Assembly: GCF_014201375.1 (NCBI RefSeq)
Contig: NZ_JACHDZ010000002.1
Span: 372,001 to 436,000, forward strand
Length of the DNA: 64,000 nucleotides
Source of the DNA: Tunturiibacter empetritectus
GTDB taxonomy: Bacteria; Acidobacteriota; Terriglobia; Terriglobales; Acidobacteriaceae
Direction of reading: 5' to 3'
Each line of letters starts with the position of its first letter. Position 1 is the first letter of the stretch. Shown in pieces: positions 28,864-37,406 of this stretch. Under the pieces are notes generated by a model. It was not told where the DNA came from, did no database searches, and worked only from the letters and a program-made list of their open reading frames with translations. Made by a program: the position numbers and the translations under genes.

Positions 28864-30120
28864 CTAGTCTACGTTTCCGCTTACTGCGAGGCACGTCGCC
28901 TGTCCGGTCGCCGTGAACTTCGATCCTCGCTTCAGGTCTTGCAAGAAGCCTTGCGTCGAGATCGACTTGCCAGTCACAGTCCCATCTCCGTTGGACGTAT
29001 AGATGTACTGATTCGACGGGTCTTCGACCATGCAAACAGGCCCCGCGCCCACCGAGTAAGGGTTGTTTCCCGGATCGATCGCCAGCAAAGTATTGTTCGA
29101 CTGGACCTGGAACGCCGAGATGGAGCTGTTCGGATTCGTGGTATTTGTGGTCGACTGGTTCGCCACATATAAGAAGTTCTTCGCCGAGCCAGCTCCACCA
29201 ACCAGCGAGTAAACTGGATTCGCCGCCGTAGAGATATTCCCAATCGGTCCGCCCGTGATCGTGTTCAGCGAGCATGTGGTGGCTCCAACTGTGAAGGGAA
29301 GAATCTGTCCACCAGGATTGTTCGCAGTGGGAGCCGCATCGGTGATATACACCGAGCTTCCGCCGGCAATAATCGACGTAGCCCGTCCAGTATTCGTATT
29401 GAACTTCTGTGTCGTCGTAAGGGTCAACTGACCAGCAGTTCCGACTGCGTAAGGAGAGATGGACTGGTCAGCCGTATTGAGCGTAAACACACATCCACCC
29501 GAGACCGCCATCATCGTCGGCGTCTCGCCAACGGGGAAGTAGGTCAGCTGCAAGCCGGTCGCAGGATCCTTGATCTGCTGATTCAGTACCAGCGTCAGTC
29601 GACCCGTATTGGGATCGATCGAGAACACAGTAATGTCACCATTCGCGGGAAGAGGCGCACCATCGAGCGATGGTGCCTGCTGATCGAGAACATACAGGAA
29701 GTTACCGGTAGAATCGACCGCTGCCCAGACGGGGGTGCTCCCCTGGCTGGTGAAACACTGCTGGAAGGTCAACACGCCCTGTCCGCCAACGCTGAACTCA
29801 CTGATGCTGCCGGCAGTTCCACAAGCCTTAATGACGCCAGTGGTATTGGGGCCGCCCTTGTTGACCACGTAGAGGAAGCGGCCTCCAGGCTTCACCACGA
29901 TCGATACAGGGTCCGCCCCGCCAGAGGTAAACGGCGAGTGAGGCATAGCCGTCAGGTTTCCCGTAAAATCATCGATCTTGAAGCCGGCGATCTGGTTGTA
30001 CTGCGTTCCAAGAACCCACATGAACCCGATCGTGCCGCCACCGCACGCCGTCATGCCCAGACCCATCGCTACGGACACTACCAAGGCCATTGAAACCCGG
30101 CCAATCCTGCTCAACTTCAT
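28864..30120 (-). CDS. Beta-propeller (YVTN/lactonase-like) lipoprotein
   Basis: A 418-residue paralogue of the downstream gene product. The signal peptide ends in lipobox LGMTAC (Cys26). Blade motifs include PVSIVVKPGGRFLYVVNKGG and TPVWAAVDSTGNFLYVLDQQ, plus CMVEDPSNQYIYTSNGDG. AAGGAAGCGC precedes the ATG at 30120. Such tandem propeller lipoproteins are frequent in acidobacterial genomes; substrate and function are unknown. Confidence 0.85.
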   Translation of the reverse strand: MKLSRIGRVSMALVVSVAMGLGMTACGGGTIGFMWVLGTQYNQIAGFKIDDFTGNLTAMPHSPFTSGGADPVSIVVKPGGRFLYVVNKGGPNTTGVIKACGTAGSISEFSVGGQGVLTFQQCFTSQGSTPVWAAVDSTGNFLYVLDQQAPSLDGAPLPANGDITVFSIDPNTGRLTLVLNQQIKDPATGLQLTYFPVGETPTMMAVSGGCVFTLNTADQSISPYAVGTAGQLTLTTTQKFNTNTGRATSIIAGGSSVYITDAAPTANNPGGQILPFTVGATTCSLNTITGGPIGNISTAANPVYSLVGGAGSAKNFLYVANQSTTNTTNPNSSISAFQVQSNNTLLAIDPGNNPYSVGAGPVCMVEDPSNQYIYTSNGDGTVTGKSISTQGFLQDLKRGSKFTATGQATCLAVSGNVD

Positions 30121-30310
30121 GCGCTTCCTTAATCCTCGCCAGTGAACGCTTTCCGTCCACCTTTTGCTGCGAGCAACTCTGTAGGGTACGATTCCTTCGC
30201 TTATTGTAGAAGCTGTCGCGACTTTGTGCCACTTATGCCCTTCATTCTGGTTGGTCTATCCTTCGCGGATATGGTCACCACGTCATGGTTACCGCCAACT
30301 TCATCCACCC

Positions 30311-30339
30311 AAAAAGCCCAGGCCGCAGCCCGGGCCCTG
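30311..30339 (-). terminator. Intrinsic terminator of the M13 peptidase gene
   Basis: On the minus strand GCCCGGG and CCTGGGC form a stem (one G-T pair) followed by TTTTT, 13 bases past the peptidase stop codon. Confidence 0.8.
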
Positions 30340-30351
30340 GTTCACCCACCT

Positions 30352-32430
30352 CTACCACACGCGACAGGAGTTCACAGGCATCATCGGCTGACCCGCTTTA
30401 CAGCCAAACGCTTTGCCGAACTCATCGAAGTTCTGCACTGTGCCCTTAGCCCGCCACTCGCCAGTGCTATGCGGATCGGTCTTCGCCAACACACGCGCGT
30501 TCTGCTCCGTCTGGTTCTGGCACCACAGCTGTCCGAAGGCGATAAAGAAGCGCTGCTGCGCGGTATATCCATCACGCTTTCCATCGGCATACCCTGGCTC
30601 GGCGGTCGCTCCCTGTTGCGTAAGAGCTGCTTCGAGCGCCTGGAAAGCAATCCGAATCCCGCCATTGTCAGCTGTGTTTTCGCCAAGCGTCAGCTTGCCG
30701 TTCAGGTTTTCTCCCTCCGCCACCTTGAACCCGTCATACTCTTTCACCTCGCAATCGGTGCGCTCGGTAAATTTCGCGCGATCCTCGGCGGTGAACCACG
30801 GCCGCACATTTCCCTTCGGATCGTACTTCGATCCCTGGTCATCGAAGCCATGCGTCATCTCATGCCCAATCACAGTGCCGATCCCGCCGAAGTTCACTGC
30901 TGGATCTTTGCTGTTATCAAAGAAGGGAGGCTGCAGAATCCCGGCAGGGAAGTTGATGTCGTTGTTCGAAGGGCTGTAGTATGCGTTCACCGTAGGCGGC
31001 GTCATACCCCACTCCTTCTCGTCGACCGGCTTGCCCAGCTTGGTAAAATTTCGGGCCCGCTCAAAACTCTGACCCCTCTCTATATTGCCGAGATAATCGT
31101 CCCGCTTCACAGTCAACGAGCTGTAGTCGCGCCAGTTTTCCGGATAGCCGATCTTGTTCCGAATCGCATCCAGCTTTGCCTTCGCTTCCACCCTCGTCGC
31201 ATCGCTCATCCAGGGCAACTGCTGAATGTCCTGTCCCAGCGCCTGCTCGAGCGCTACCACCAGCTTGTCCATATTGGCCTTTGCATCGGGAGGGAAGTAT
31301 TGTTTTACCCAGTCCTGACCAACGGCCTCGCCTAACGCGGTATCGGTCGCGCGCGTGCACCGCTTCCATCGCGGTGTCTGCTCCTTCTGGCCTTGCAGCG
31401 TCGCCGAAAAGAAGTTGAAGTTTTCATCCACAAATGGCTTCGACAAAGCAGGCGCAGCAGTTCTCAGCGCATGCCAGCGCAGATAGCTCTTGATCGAATC
31501 CAAACTTGCCGCATCGATCTCGGCATTCATCGCCTTGAAGTAGTCGGGCGTTGCAACGTTCAGCGTACTGAACTCGCCAATCGTGACCTCCTTCAAATAG
31601 GTCTGCCAATCATAATTAGGAGAGAGCGCCTCGAGATCCGCCTTGGACATGATGTGATATCGCTTCGCCGGATCGCGTAGCGCAACACGATCCATCGAGC
31701 CCTTGGCGAGCGCCGTCTCGATCGCCATCACACTCTTAGCCTCGTCCGACGCCTTCTCCGGAGTATCGCCAAGCAAGACAAACATCTTCGCGACATGCTC
31801 GACATACTGATCCCGCAGCTTTTGGCTCCGATCATCCTCGGTCAGGTAGTACGACCGGTCCGGCAACGAGAGGCCCCCCTGGATCGCACTCGCGATCTGC
31901 TGGCTCGAGTCCTTCTGATCCTGCTGCACATTCAACCCATAAAACACGCCCACGGAGTAGTTCTTCTGCAACTCCGCCACAGTCGTCGCTAGTTGTTTTT
32001 TGTCCTTCAGCGATGCAATCGTCGCCATCGCCGGTTGCAGCGGCTTTGTCCCCAGCTTGTCTGCCAGACCGACGTTCATGCACGCCGCAAAGTAGTCGCC
32101 ATACTTCCTCTGCAAGGGGGTCTTCGGATCCTCGGCAGCTGCCTTTAGCTCCGTGTACAGCAGATAATTATTGCGTTCCGCTAACTCGTTAAACCGTCCC
32201 CACCGCACCTGATCAGCAGGAACGGGATTCTTCTTCAGCCAGTTGCCGCACGCATATTGGTAGAAGTCGATACAAGGATCCACAGTCTTATCGATTGAGG
32301 AAAGGTCAAAGATGATCGGCTGCTTCGGCTCTGAAGTTGGTCCGCCCGGTACATCTGTTTCCGTAAATGCTTGCCCCAGACACGCGGCCGTAAAAAGTAT
32401 CAACAGACTTGCTAAAGACTTGGAAATCAT
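30352..32430 (-). CDS. M13-family zinc metallopeptidase (PepO/neprilysin type)
   Basis: A 692-residue exported endopeptidase. A Sec signal peptide (MISKSLASLLILFTAACLGQ) is followed by the N-terminal M13 domain starting SSIDKTVDPCIDFYQYACG. The zinc site is HEMTH near residues 523-527 within IGTVIGHEMTHGFDDQGSKY, with the third ligand in LGENTADNGG. The C-terminus NSCRVW supplies the usual terminal disulfide and aromatic residue. M13 enzymes cleave small peptides on the hydrophobic side. The start at 32430 has GAGGAG at proper spacing. Confidence 0.95.
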   Translation of the reverse strand: MISKSLASLLILFTAACLGQAFTETDVPGGPTSEPKQPIIFDLSSIDKTVDPCIDFYQYACGNWLKKNPVPADQVRWGRFNELAERNNYLLYTELKAAAEDPKTPLQRKYGDYFAACMNVGLADKLGTKPLQPAMATIASLKDKKQLATTVAELQKNYSVGVFYGLNVQQDQKDSSQQIASAIQGGLSLPDRSYYLTEDDRSQKLRDQYVEHVAKMFVLLGDTPEKASDEAKSVMAIETALAKGSMDRVALRDPAKRYHIMSKADLEALSPNYDWQTYLKEVTIGEFSTLNVATPDYFKAMNAEIDAASLDSIKSYLRWHALRTAAPALSKPFVDENFNFFSATLQGQKEQTPRWKRCTRATDTALGEAVGQDWVKQYFPPDAKANMDKLVVALEQALGQDIQQLPWMSDATRVEAKAKLDAIRNKIGYPENWRDYSSLTVKRDDYLGNIERGQSFERARNFTKLGKPVDEKEWGMTPPTVNAYYSPSNNDINFPAGILQPPFFDNSKDPAVNFGGIGTVIGHEMTHGFDDQGSKYDPKGNVRPWFTAEDRAKFTERTDCEVKEYDGFKVAEGENLNGKLTLGENTADNGGIRIAFQALEAALTQQGATAEPGYADGKRDGYTAQQRFFIAFGQLWCQNQTEQNARVLAKTDPHSTGEWRAKGTVQNFDEFGKAFGCKAGQPMMPVNSCRVW

Positions 32431-32569
32431 GTCGCTCCTCAGAAGAACCCTCCGTAGAAAGCTACCAGAAAACAAGACGGTTCTTCGTCCGCCGTCAAGA
32501 ACGTAACTCTCCGTGGTTCTACGAAGACGAAGTGCAGCATTACAAAGTTTCTGGATCCATGAAACGCAG

Positions 32570-32604
32570 AAAAAACGGGCTCAGGCGAAAGCCCAAACCC
32601 GTTG
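32570..32604 (-). terminator. Intrinsic terminator of the MCE-protein gene
   Basis: On the minus strand GGGCT and AGCCC close a short loop within a longer AACGGG/CCCGTT stem, followed by six T, 20 bases past the stop codon. Confidence 0.75.
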
Positions 32605-32624
32605 TTCTCGCTATCGCATCTTCT

Positions 32625-33710
32625 CTAGAAGATCTTCAGATGGATCGTCAGGTACTTCTTAGGATCGCTCCGAATCGTTGTCACGAGGTCCGTGCTGGCC
32701 ACCAGCAGCTTATTCAAGTTGGTGTAAGCGGCATCATCTTTCACCAGTTTGCCCAGCGTGCCCCGACCATCGTTCACTCCCGACACCAGCGCGTTCACTT
32801 GCGTCAGCGTATTGCTCAGATCCTGGCGAAACTTCGGATCTTTCAGCATCAGCCCAAGTCCACCCTTGCCGGCGTCAGCGTCGGCCAGCAGAGAGTTCGC
32901 ATGAGCAAGCGTCGAATTCAGGTTTTTGTAAAGGCTATCGTCCTTTAGCAGCTTGCCTGCCGTGCCCTTGCCGCTGTCGATCCCATCCGCGATGTTCTGC
33001 AGCTTCTCAACAGTGCCGTTCAGCCGGTTGTACAGCGTGTCGTCAGTCATTAGTTTGCCAATCGATCCGCGGCCTGCATTGATATTTTTCTCCAGCTTCA
33101 GCAGTTCATCGACTGTATTATTCGCCTTGTTGTACAGGTCGGGACTATTGATCAGCTGTCCAATCGAGCCCTTCCCCGACTGAATGTTGTCGACGATGAC
33201 GTTCATCTTGGCCAGAATCACATTCAGGCTCTCGATCGTTCCCTGGCTCGCCTTCACGACATCTGTCAAGCTAGGCGTTTCCAGAGTCTTCAGCACATCG
33301 CCATCCTGCAACAGCGGCCCAACTGCAAACTGGCTGTTAATGTCCACCACCGTATCGCCCAGCACCCCCACCGTCGACAAGGAGGCCTTCGAATCCTTCT
33401 TCAGATTGGTGGCGAACTTTTCGTTCATCTTCATCACCACCTTCACCGGCGTCAGCTTGTGCTCCGGCGAGTTGTCGATCGTCACCGACTTTACAGTCCC
33501 GATCGTCACTCCCTCCAGGTTCACCGCCGCCCCTGTCTTCAGCCCCGCCGAGTTCTCGAAGAATGTCACCACCGTCAGCTTATGAGAGAAGATTCCCAGC
33601 CCCGACGAACTCGTCATCAGGAACAGCAGGGTCACCAGCACCACCGTCGAAATCAGTACGATCACGCCCACCTTCAACTGCGACCACCGGACCTCCTGCT
33701 GGCTGGGCAT
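32625..33710 (-). CDS. MCE/MlaD-domain protein with five 34-residue repeats
   Basis: A 361-residue envelope protein: short cytoplasmic N-terminus, one membrane helix (residues 14-33), an MCE domain (ENSAGLKTGAAVNLEGVTIG, VKVVMKMNEKFATNLKKDSK, VGVLGDTVVDI), then residues 176-345 made of five uninterrupted 34-residue repeats of pattern G(K/R)G(S/T)xGKLxxDDxLYxxLN. MCE proteins such as MlaD form hexamers that carry lipids between membranes. Here no mlaE/mlaF permease or ATPase gene is adjacent, so it works with components elsewhere. ATG at 33710 after AGGAGAG. Confidence 0.92.
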   Translation of the reverse strand: MPSQQEVRWSQLKVGVIVLISTVVLVTLLFLMTSSSGLGIFSHKLTVVTFFENSAGLKTGAAVNLEGVTIGTVKSVTIDNSPEHKLTPVKVVMKMNEKFATNLKKDSKASLSTVGVLGDTVVDINSQFAVGPLLQDGDVLKTLETPSLTDVVKASQGTIESLNVILAKMNVIVDNIQSGKGSIGQLINSPDLYNKANNTVDELLKLEKNINAGRGSIGKLMTDDTLYNRLNGTVEKLQNIADGIDSGKGTAGKLLKDDSLYKNLNSTLAHANSLLADADAGKGGLGLMLKDPKFRQDLSNTLTQVNALVSGVNDGRGTLGKLVKDDAAYTNLNKLLVASTDLVTTIRSDPKKYLTIHLKIF

Positions 33711-33951
33711 AGCTCTCCTTTAAGTCCTTTTTGCAAAACTTTACTGCCGCGGCGTCGCACTGCCGCCTCCCACCTGTAGCGCAATCAGGGTGTCAGTAAC
33801 TAGGAGAATACATTACCCTCCCAGTCAATCGCCCAGGAAAACTCCGGGCATCACCTCGAGCTAAAGTGGTCGATCTGTTATGGATGCCCAAACCGCTCTA
33901 ATGGTTTCAAGTTCCTATGGTTTCAATTTCCTATAACCCACGACCGCTGCG

Positions 33952-34332
33952 TTAATCCTCCGCTACCACTACCGCCATCGCCAGCTCCCGGCTATGGGTC
34001 AAACTCAACTGTACCCTCCGCACCCCCATCGCCTTTGCCAACTCTGCCGCCCGCCCGCTCAAGTGAAGCGTAGGCTTACCGCTCGCCTCACGCCGCACCT
34101 CAAGCTCCTTCCACGTAATGCCTCGGCTAATTCCTGTTCCCAGCGCCTTCGCGCCAGCCTCCTTCGCTGCAAAGCGGGCCGCAAAGCTCTCTGCCGCATT
34201 CTTTTTTTTGCGCACACAGTAAGCAATTTCTCCCGCAGTAAAAACCCGCTCCAGAAACTGCTCGCCGTACCGCTCGATACTCTCTTTGATCCGTTTCGTC
34301 TCGATCAGATCCGTTCCCACACCCAGCACCAT
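33952..34332 (-). CDS. acpS: Holo-[acyl-carrier-protein] synthase
   Basis: A 126-residue phosphopantetheinyl transferase that activates acyl carrier protein with the CoA arm. It has GVGTDLIETKRI (Mg ligand Asp8) and FAARFAAKEAGAKALGTGI (Glu58, Lys59), then LSLTHSRELAMAVVVAED. I start at the ATG at 34332 (MVLGVGTDLI) because the longer frame adds unrelated residues. Full family length. Neighbouring genes show no obvious functional link. Confidence 0.95.
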   Translation of the reverse strand: MVLGVGTDLIETKRIKESIERYGEQFLERVFTAGEIAYCVRKKKNAAESFAARFAAKEAGAKALGTGISRGITWKELEVRREASGKPTLHLSGRAAELAKAMGVRRVQLSLTHSRELAMAVVVAED

Positions 34333-34512
34333 GAAGAACCTCGCTCGCACCACTTTCTTACGCCCATAGAACCAACAACGGCAAATCGCCGCCGAAGACA
34401 GAGAGTTTTCGTAGCGATATCGCAAGTCATCTCTTTTCAACATTATCAAACCGTAAACCCCACATGACCACAGTACCCCGCCAGAGACTCACGCTTCCCC
34501 CCTCCCCTTCCG

Positions 34513-34929
34513 ATGAACACCCTATCGGCAAGCACATTCGATCCGGCAGAGGCTCAACATCCCATGCAATCGCTTGATATTCAGGGCTTCAGCTACGAAG
34601 AGCGCCAAGGCCTCCTGCCCTCGCTCACCTCAGCCTTCGCAGACTGCGGAGGTTGGATCCTCAACCGCAGGACCCTCTCGCCTACCACCATGGAGTTTCG
34701 CGTCGAAATCCAGCTCCGCGCCGCCATCGACCTCTACGCCTCTATCATCTCCTCTGGCCTCGAACTCACCCGCGCCGGCCATCTCGGCTTTACCCACCTC
34801 TGCACATGCCGCAAAAATCTCGCCACCCCGGCCGACCTCGGTCAGATCATCACCATCCGTCTGGAGATAAGCTTCCTGGAAGATGCCACCCTGCAGTCTC
34901 TCTTTCTCTCCGCCGGAGAGTGCGCCTGA
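34513..34929 (+). CDS. Conserved-type hypothetical protein
   Basis: A 138-residue soluble protein I do not recognise. Residues 25-65 (FSYEERQGLLPSLTSAFADC) and the following strand-helix pattern could form an alpha/beta ferredoxin-like (ACT-type) fold, but this is only a visual impression. An alternative start lies at 34564 (Met18). The 3' end stops 17 bases from the end of the convergent barrel gene of the Fap-like operon. Codon use resembles neighbouring genes, which supports coding. Confidence 0.55.
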   Translation: MNTLSASTFDPAEAQHPMQSLDIQGFSYEERQGLLPSLTSAFADCGGWILNRRTLSPTTMEFRVEIQLRAAIDLYASIISSGLELTRAGHLGFTHLCTCRKNLATPADLGQIITIRLEISFLEDATLQSLFLSAGECA

Positions 34930-34945
34930 CCGTTCCACGCACCGC

Positions 34946-36226
34946 CTAATGCACGTCCAGTTTCTTCTGTTTCGGCCCCCACAGCCCCATCCGGAACGGT
35001 ACACCCACCGAAAACTGCAGATTCGGCGTATCTGGCGTCAGCCCCACGCCAAAGCTCAGATCAATCGTCTTCCCCGGCGCATACACATAGCTTGTTCCCA
35101 GCCGCAACGTGCCTTCCACCAAATACGACGCCGGAATATCCACCCCGTTCAACGTGGTGCTGCGAGTAAATCGTTGATCCCATCCCAGCGTCATCGATAC
35201 CTCAGGATTCAGTGCCAGGATCGACCCAATCTGGAACCCAACTGCATCCCCCGGGTTGAAGTGTCCCACCATCGTTGCCGCTGGGTTATTCGGATCGTTG
35301 GCCGACACCGTATGATCGCCTTTCAGATTCGCCGTATAGGAAAGATTCCCGAAGAAGACCACCGGATCGCTTGACTTCGCCATCGTCAGGTTCCCCTGGA
35401 TTGAGTTAAAGCCTGTCCCAAGCGCGATCTGGCTGCTCTGAAGATTGAAGGGATCTTTCCCCGTCGTGGATTTGAATCGCACACTCGCCAGCATGTCGGG
35501 AATCTTTCCATGCTCGCTGGTCAGCTGCCGTGAGATGCCCGCAGAGATATCGCCCAATCCAAAACTGCTTGAAGATGTCTGGACATTGTTCGCATCCACC
35601 GTCCGAATCAACTCATACCCGTAGGGAATCGTGACGTCGCCTTGGAGCTTATGCGGCAGCCCAAGTCTCGCAGTGAAGTTTGGCAGAAGATAGTCTTCTC
35701 TTATCCGTTCCGAAGCGATATCGCCCACCACCAACACCGGCAGCAACGCAAAGCCATTCACCGTAACATGGTCCGACGACGCGCTGAAGTAGGAGGTGGT
35801 GTTGTCGACCTCCAGGGTTCCAGAAGGCAGCAGCAATCCGCCGCGCACAATCAAAGCTTGATCAAGAGCCTCCGTCGCCTGCCGTTCCGTGTTGTCGTAG
35901 GTTGAGGTTGACACCACCGAGTTGATCACGCGACTGGTCGAGGCGGCCGGCAGAGTAGGACGTTCGTCCACCCTGGCGGGAGTAGTAAATCCTCCGTTCA
36001 TGCGCCACTCCAGCTCATTCACTCGTTCCAGCAGATTGCGAATGATCGCATCGCGCTCCCGCAACGCCTCCTGCAGCTTCAGATCCACAGGGTCTCTCGC
36101 CGGCGTTGTAGCTTTGGCGACCTCCTGTGTCTGCGGCTGACCGTTAGTTGATGTCGTCTGGGCAAGGAGTGATCCCGCGCTCGCCAACAACACTACAACT
36201 GCTGATAAAACTCTTCGCCGCAACAT
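34946..36226 (-). CDS. Outer-membrane beta-barrel with N-terminal coiled coil, FapF-like export porin candidate
   Basis: A 426-residue exported protein. Signal peptide residues 1-22 (ending SLLAQ), a Gln/Thr-rich linker, a heptad coiled coil around residues 46-77 (VDLKLQEALRERDAIIRNLL then ERVNELEWRM), then a region of amphipathic strands ending GLTPDTPNLQFSVGVPFRMG. Coiled coil plus barrel is the architecture of FapF, the trimeric porin that exports Fap amyloid subunits; the barrel also resembles phenol-pathway MetA-type transporters. It is the last gene of a four-gene operon, 16 bases after the C39 peptidase gene. Barrel assignment is strong, FapF equivalence is inferred. Confidence 0.75.
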   Translation of the reverse strand: MLRRRVLSAVVVLLASAGSLLAQTTSTNGQPQTQEVAKATTPARDPVDLKLQEALRERDAIIRNLLERVNELEWRMNGGFTTPARVDERPTLPAASTSRVINSVVSTSTYDNTERQATEALDQALIVRGGLLLPSGTLEVDNTTSYFSASSDHVTVNGFALLPVLVVGDIASERIREDYLLPNFTARLGLPHKLQGDVTIPYGYELIRTVDANNVQTSSSSFGLGDISAGISRQLTSEHGKIPDMLASVRFKSTTGKDPFNLQSSQIALGTGFNSIQGNLTMAKSSDPVVFFGNLSYTANLKGDHTVSANDPNNPAATMVGHFNPGDAVGFQIGSILALNPEVSMTLGWDQRFTRSTTLNGVDIPASYLVEGTLRLGTSYVYAPGKTIDLSFGVGLTPDTPNLQFSVGVPFRMGLWGPKQKKLDVH

Positions 36227-36242
36227 CGAGCCGCCTTTCCTC

Positions 36243-36923
36243 TCAGTACAAATAGTTGCTCGGAGCCGTTACTCCAATCTTGCGCGAGATCAGCGATTCA
36301 TCCGGTACCAGCCGTGCGGCCAGAGGAAGACGCTTATCTCCGATCATTCGGTCGTCTGGCGGATGCACCACAAAGACGATGCCGTTCTTCCACAAGGTCT
36401 GAAACCGATCGACTCGCATCGTGATATTGCCGAAGCCCGGATCGCCCAGAATCACATGCCCCGCCACAATGCCCTTTACCACAACAAAATGGTCGAAGCC
36501 TTTCTCTCGTATCGGGACGATCACAGAATTTTTTTCCTGCGCCAGATCCTGGATCGTCATACCGCTGAAAGCCTCAGCATGGTATCCTCGCGCCTCGGAA
36601 AAGTGCTTCAAATCGAGCAATGAAAATCCACCCCGGGAACGCACGCGAGTCGCATCCACGCGATGAAGAAGCCACACCACGATCGAAGTCTCAGTCGTAT
36701 CGTCCTTGAAGTCATAAGTGAGGAGTGTACTCAACGCCGCGGCGCCACAACTCACATCCCAACGCTGCTTCACCACGCCCTCATCGCGAATCTCTTTCAG
36801 GCTTCGGACATTCTTGCTCCCCCTCGCCCCCGTCGCTTCTCCAGTGTTCTGAGCGCGCACGAGGGCAGGGAAGAGAACAAGACTAGCCAGTCCCGCAGCA
36901 AGTATCGATCGCAAGCAGTTCAT
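36243..36923 (-). CDS. Exported C39-type cysteine peptidase, FapD-like
   Basis: A 226-residue protein with a Sec signal peptide (LAAGLASLVLFPALVRA). The C39 papain-like core is complete: Cys59 in QRWDVSCGAAALSTLL, His145 in GFDHFVVVKG and Asp161 in ILGDPGFG, with GGFSLLDLKHFSEARGY between. C39 peptidases normally sit in ABC transporters and cut double-glycine leaders; a stand-alone periplasmic one is typical of FapD in Fap amyloid operons. Its start overlaps the stop of the upstream small exported protein by one base (TGATG), so the two are translated together. Likely substrates are the two upstream gene products. Confidence 0.85.
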   Translation of the reverse strand: MNCLRSILAAGLASLVLFPALVRAQNTGEATGARGSKNVRSLKEIRDEGVVKQRWDVSCGAAALSTLLTYDFKDDTTETSIVVWLLHRVDATRVRSRGGFSLLDLKHFSEARGYHAEAFSGMTIQDLAQEKNSVIVPIREKGFDHFVVVKGIVAGHVILGDPGFGNITMRVDRFQTLWKNGIVFVVHPPDDRMIGDKRLPLAARLVPDESLISRKIGVTAPSNYLY

Positions 36924-37333
36924 CAGTGTTTTCCAGTCAGGTTGGACTGCACAATGGTCCCTACGGTCGAGTTCAGATTGACGTTCAGGTTCAGTAGCAC
37001 ATTGATGTTGGAGTTCACCGCGTTGATGTTGACCAGCGAACTCAGATTCTGCTGCGCGCTGCCATTTAACGTGAGCGTGCCCATATTGGTGGTTGAGGTC
37101 AGCGGTCCGGTCAACACCTGCAGCGTACCGGCACCCGTCACCAGTCCGTTCGCAGTTGACGCCGACCCTTGAAACTGCACGACTCCATTCGACAAGCTCG
37201 CCGAAACGCCCGCTGCCGTAACCCGATCCATGGCAGCGTCGTTCAGCGATTGGCCCTTATGCTTGGTTGAGCTCTGGGCCACTCCTGTAGAAGTTAGCAG
37301 CGCAAGACCCGCAATCACTAAAAGACGATTCAT
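36923..37333 (-). CDS. Small exported repeat protein, candidate minor fibre subunit (FapB/C-like)
   Basis: A 136-residue protein: Sec signal peptide (residues 1-20), then a double-glycine-leader-like motif LNDAAMDRVTAAG (residues 30-42), then a Ser/Asn/Gly/Val-rich body. Residues 85-131 (TLTLNGSAQQNLSSLVNI onward) match the ~52-residue module found twice in the upstream large protein: hydrophobic-x-L-x-GSAxQN, then alternating Asn and hydrophobic residues ending in an INVLLNLNVNLN-type strand. AAGGAGGATGT precedes the ATG. The following C39 peptidase gene overlaps by one base. Presumed exported fibre subunit or nucleator; function inferred from context. Confidence 0.75.
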   Translation of the reverse strand: MNRLLVIAGLALLTSTGVAQSSTKHKGQSLNDAAMDRVTAAGVSASLSNGVVQFQGSASTANGLVTGAGTLQVLTGPLTSTTNMGTLTLNGSAQQNLSSLVNINAVNSNINVLLNLNVNLNSTVGTIVQSNLTGKH

Positions 37334-37367
37334 ACATCCTCCTTGAAGCCACAGAGAAGCGTAGGTT

Positions 37368-37391
37368 GGGGCTCTCTGATTGGAGAGCCCC
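37368..37391 (-). other. Intercistronic hairpin in the Fap-like operon
   Basis: GGGGCTCTC pairs with GAGAGCCCC (nine base pairs, six-base loop) in the 73-base gap between the large and small fibre-candidate genes. No T-run follows on the minus strand, so it is not a standard terminator. It could stabilise the upstream mRNA or reduce read-through to set subunit ratio. Confidence 0.6.
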
Positions 37392-37406
37392 TCCCTGCGG
37401 CCGTCT

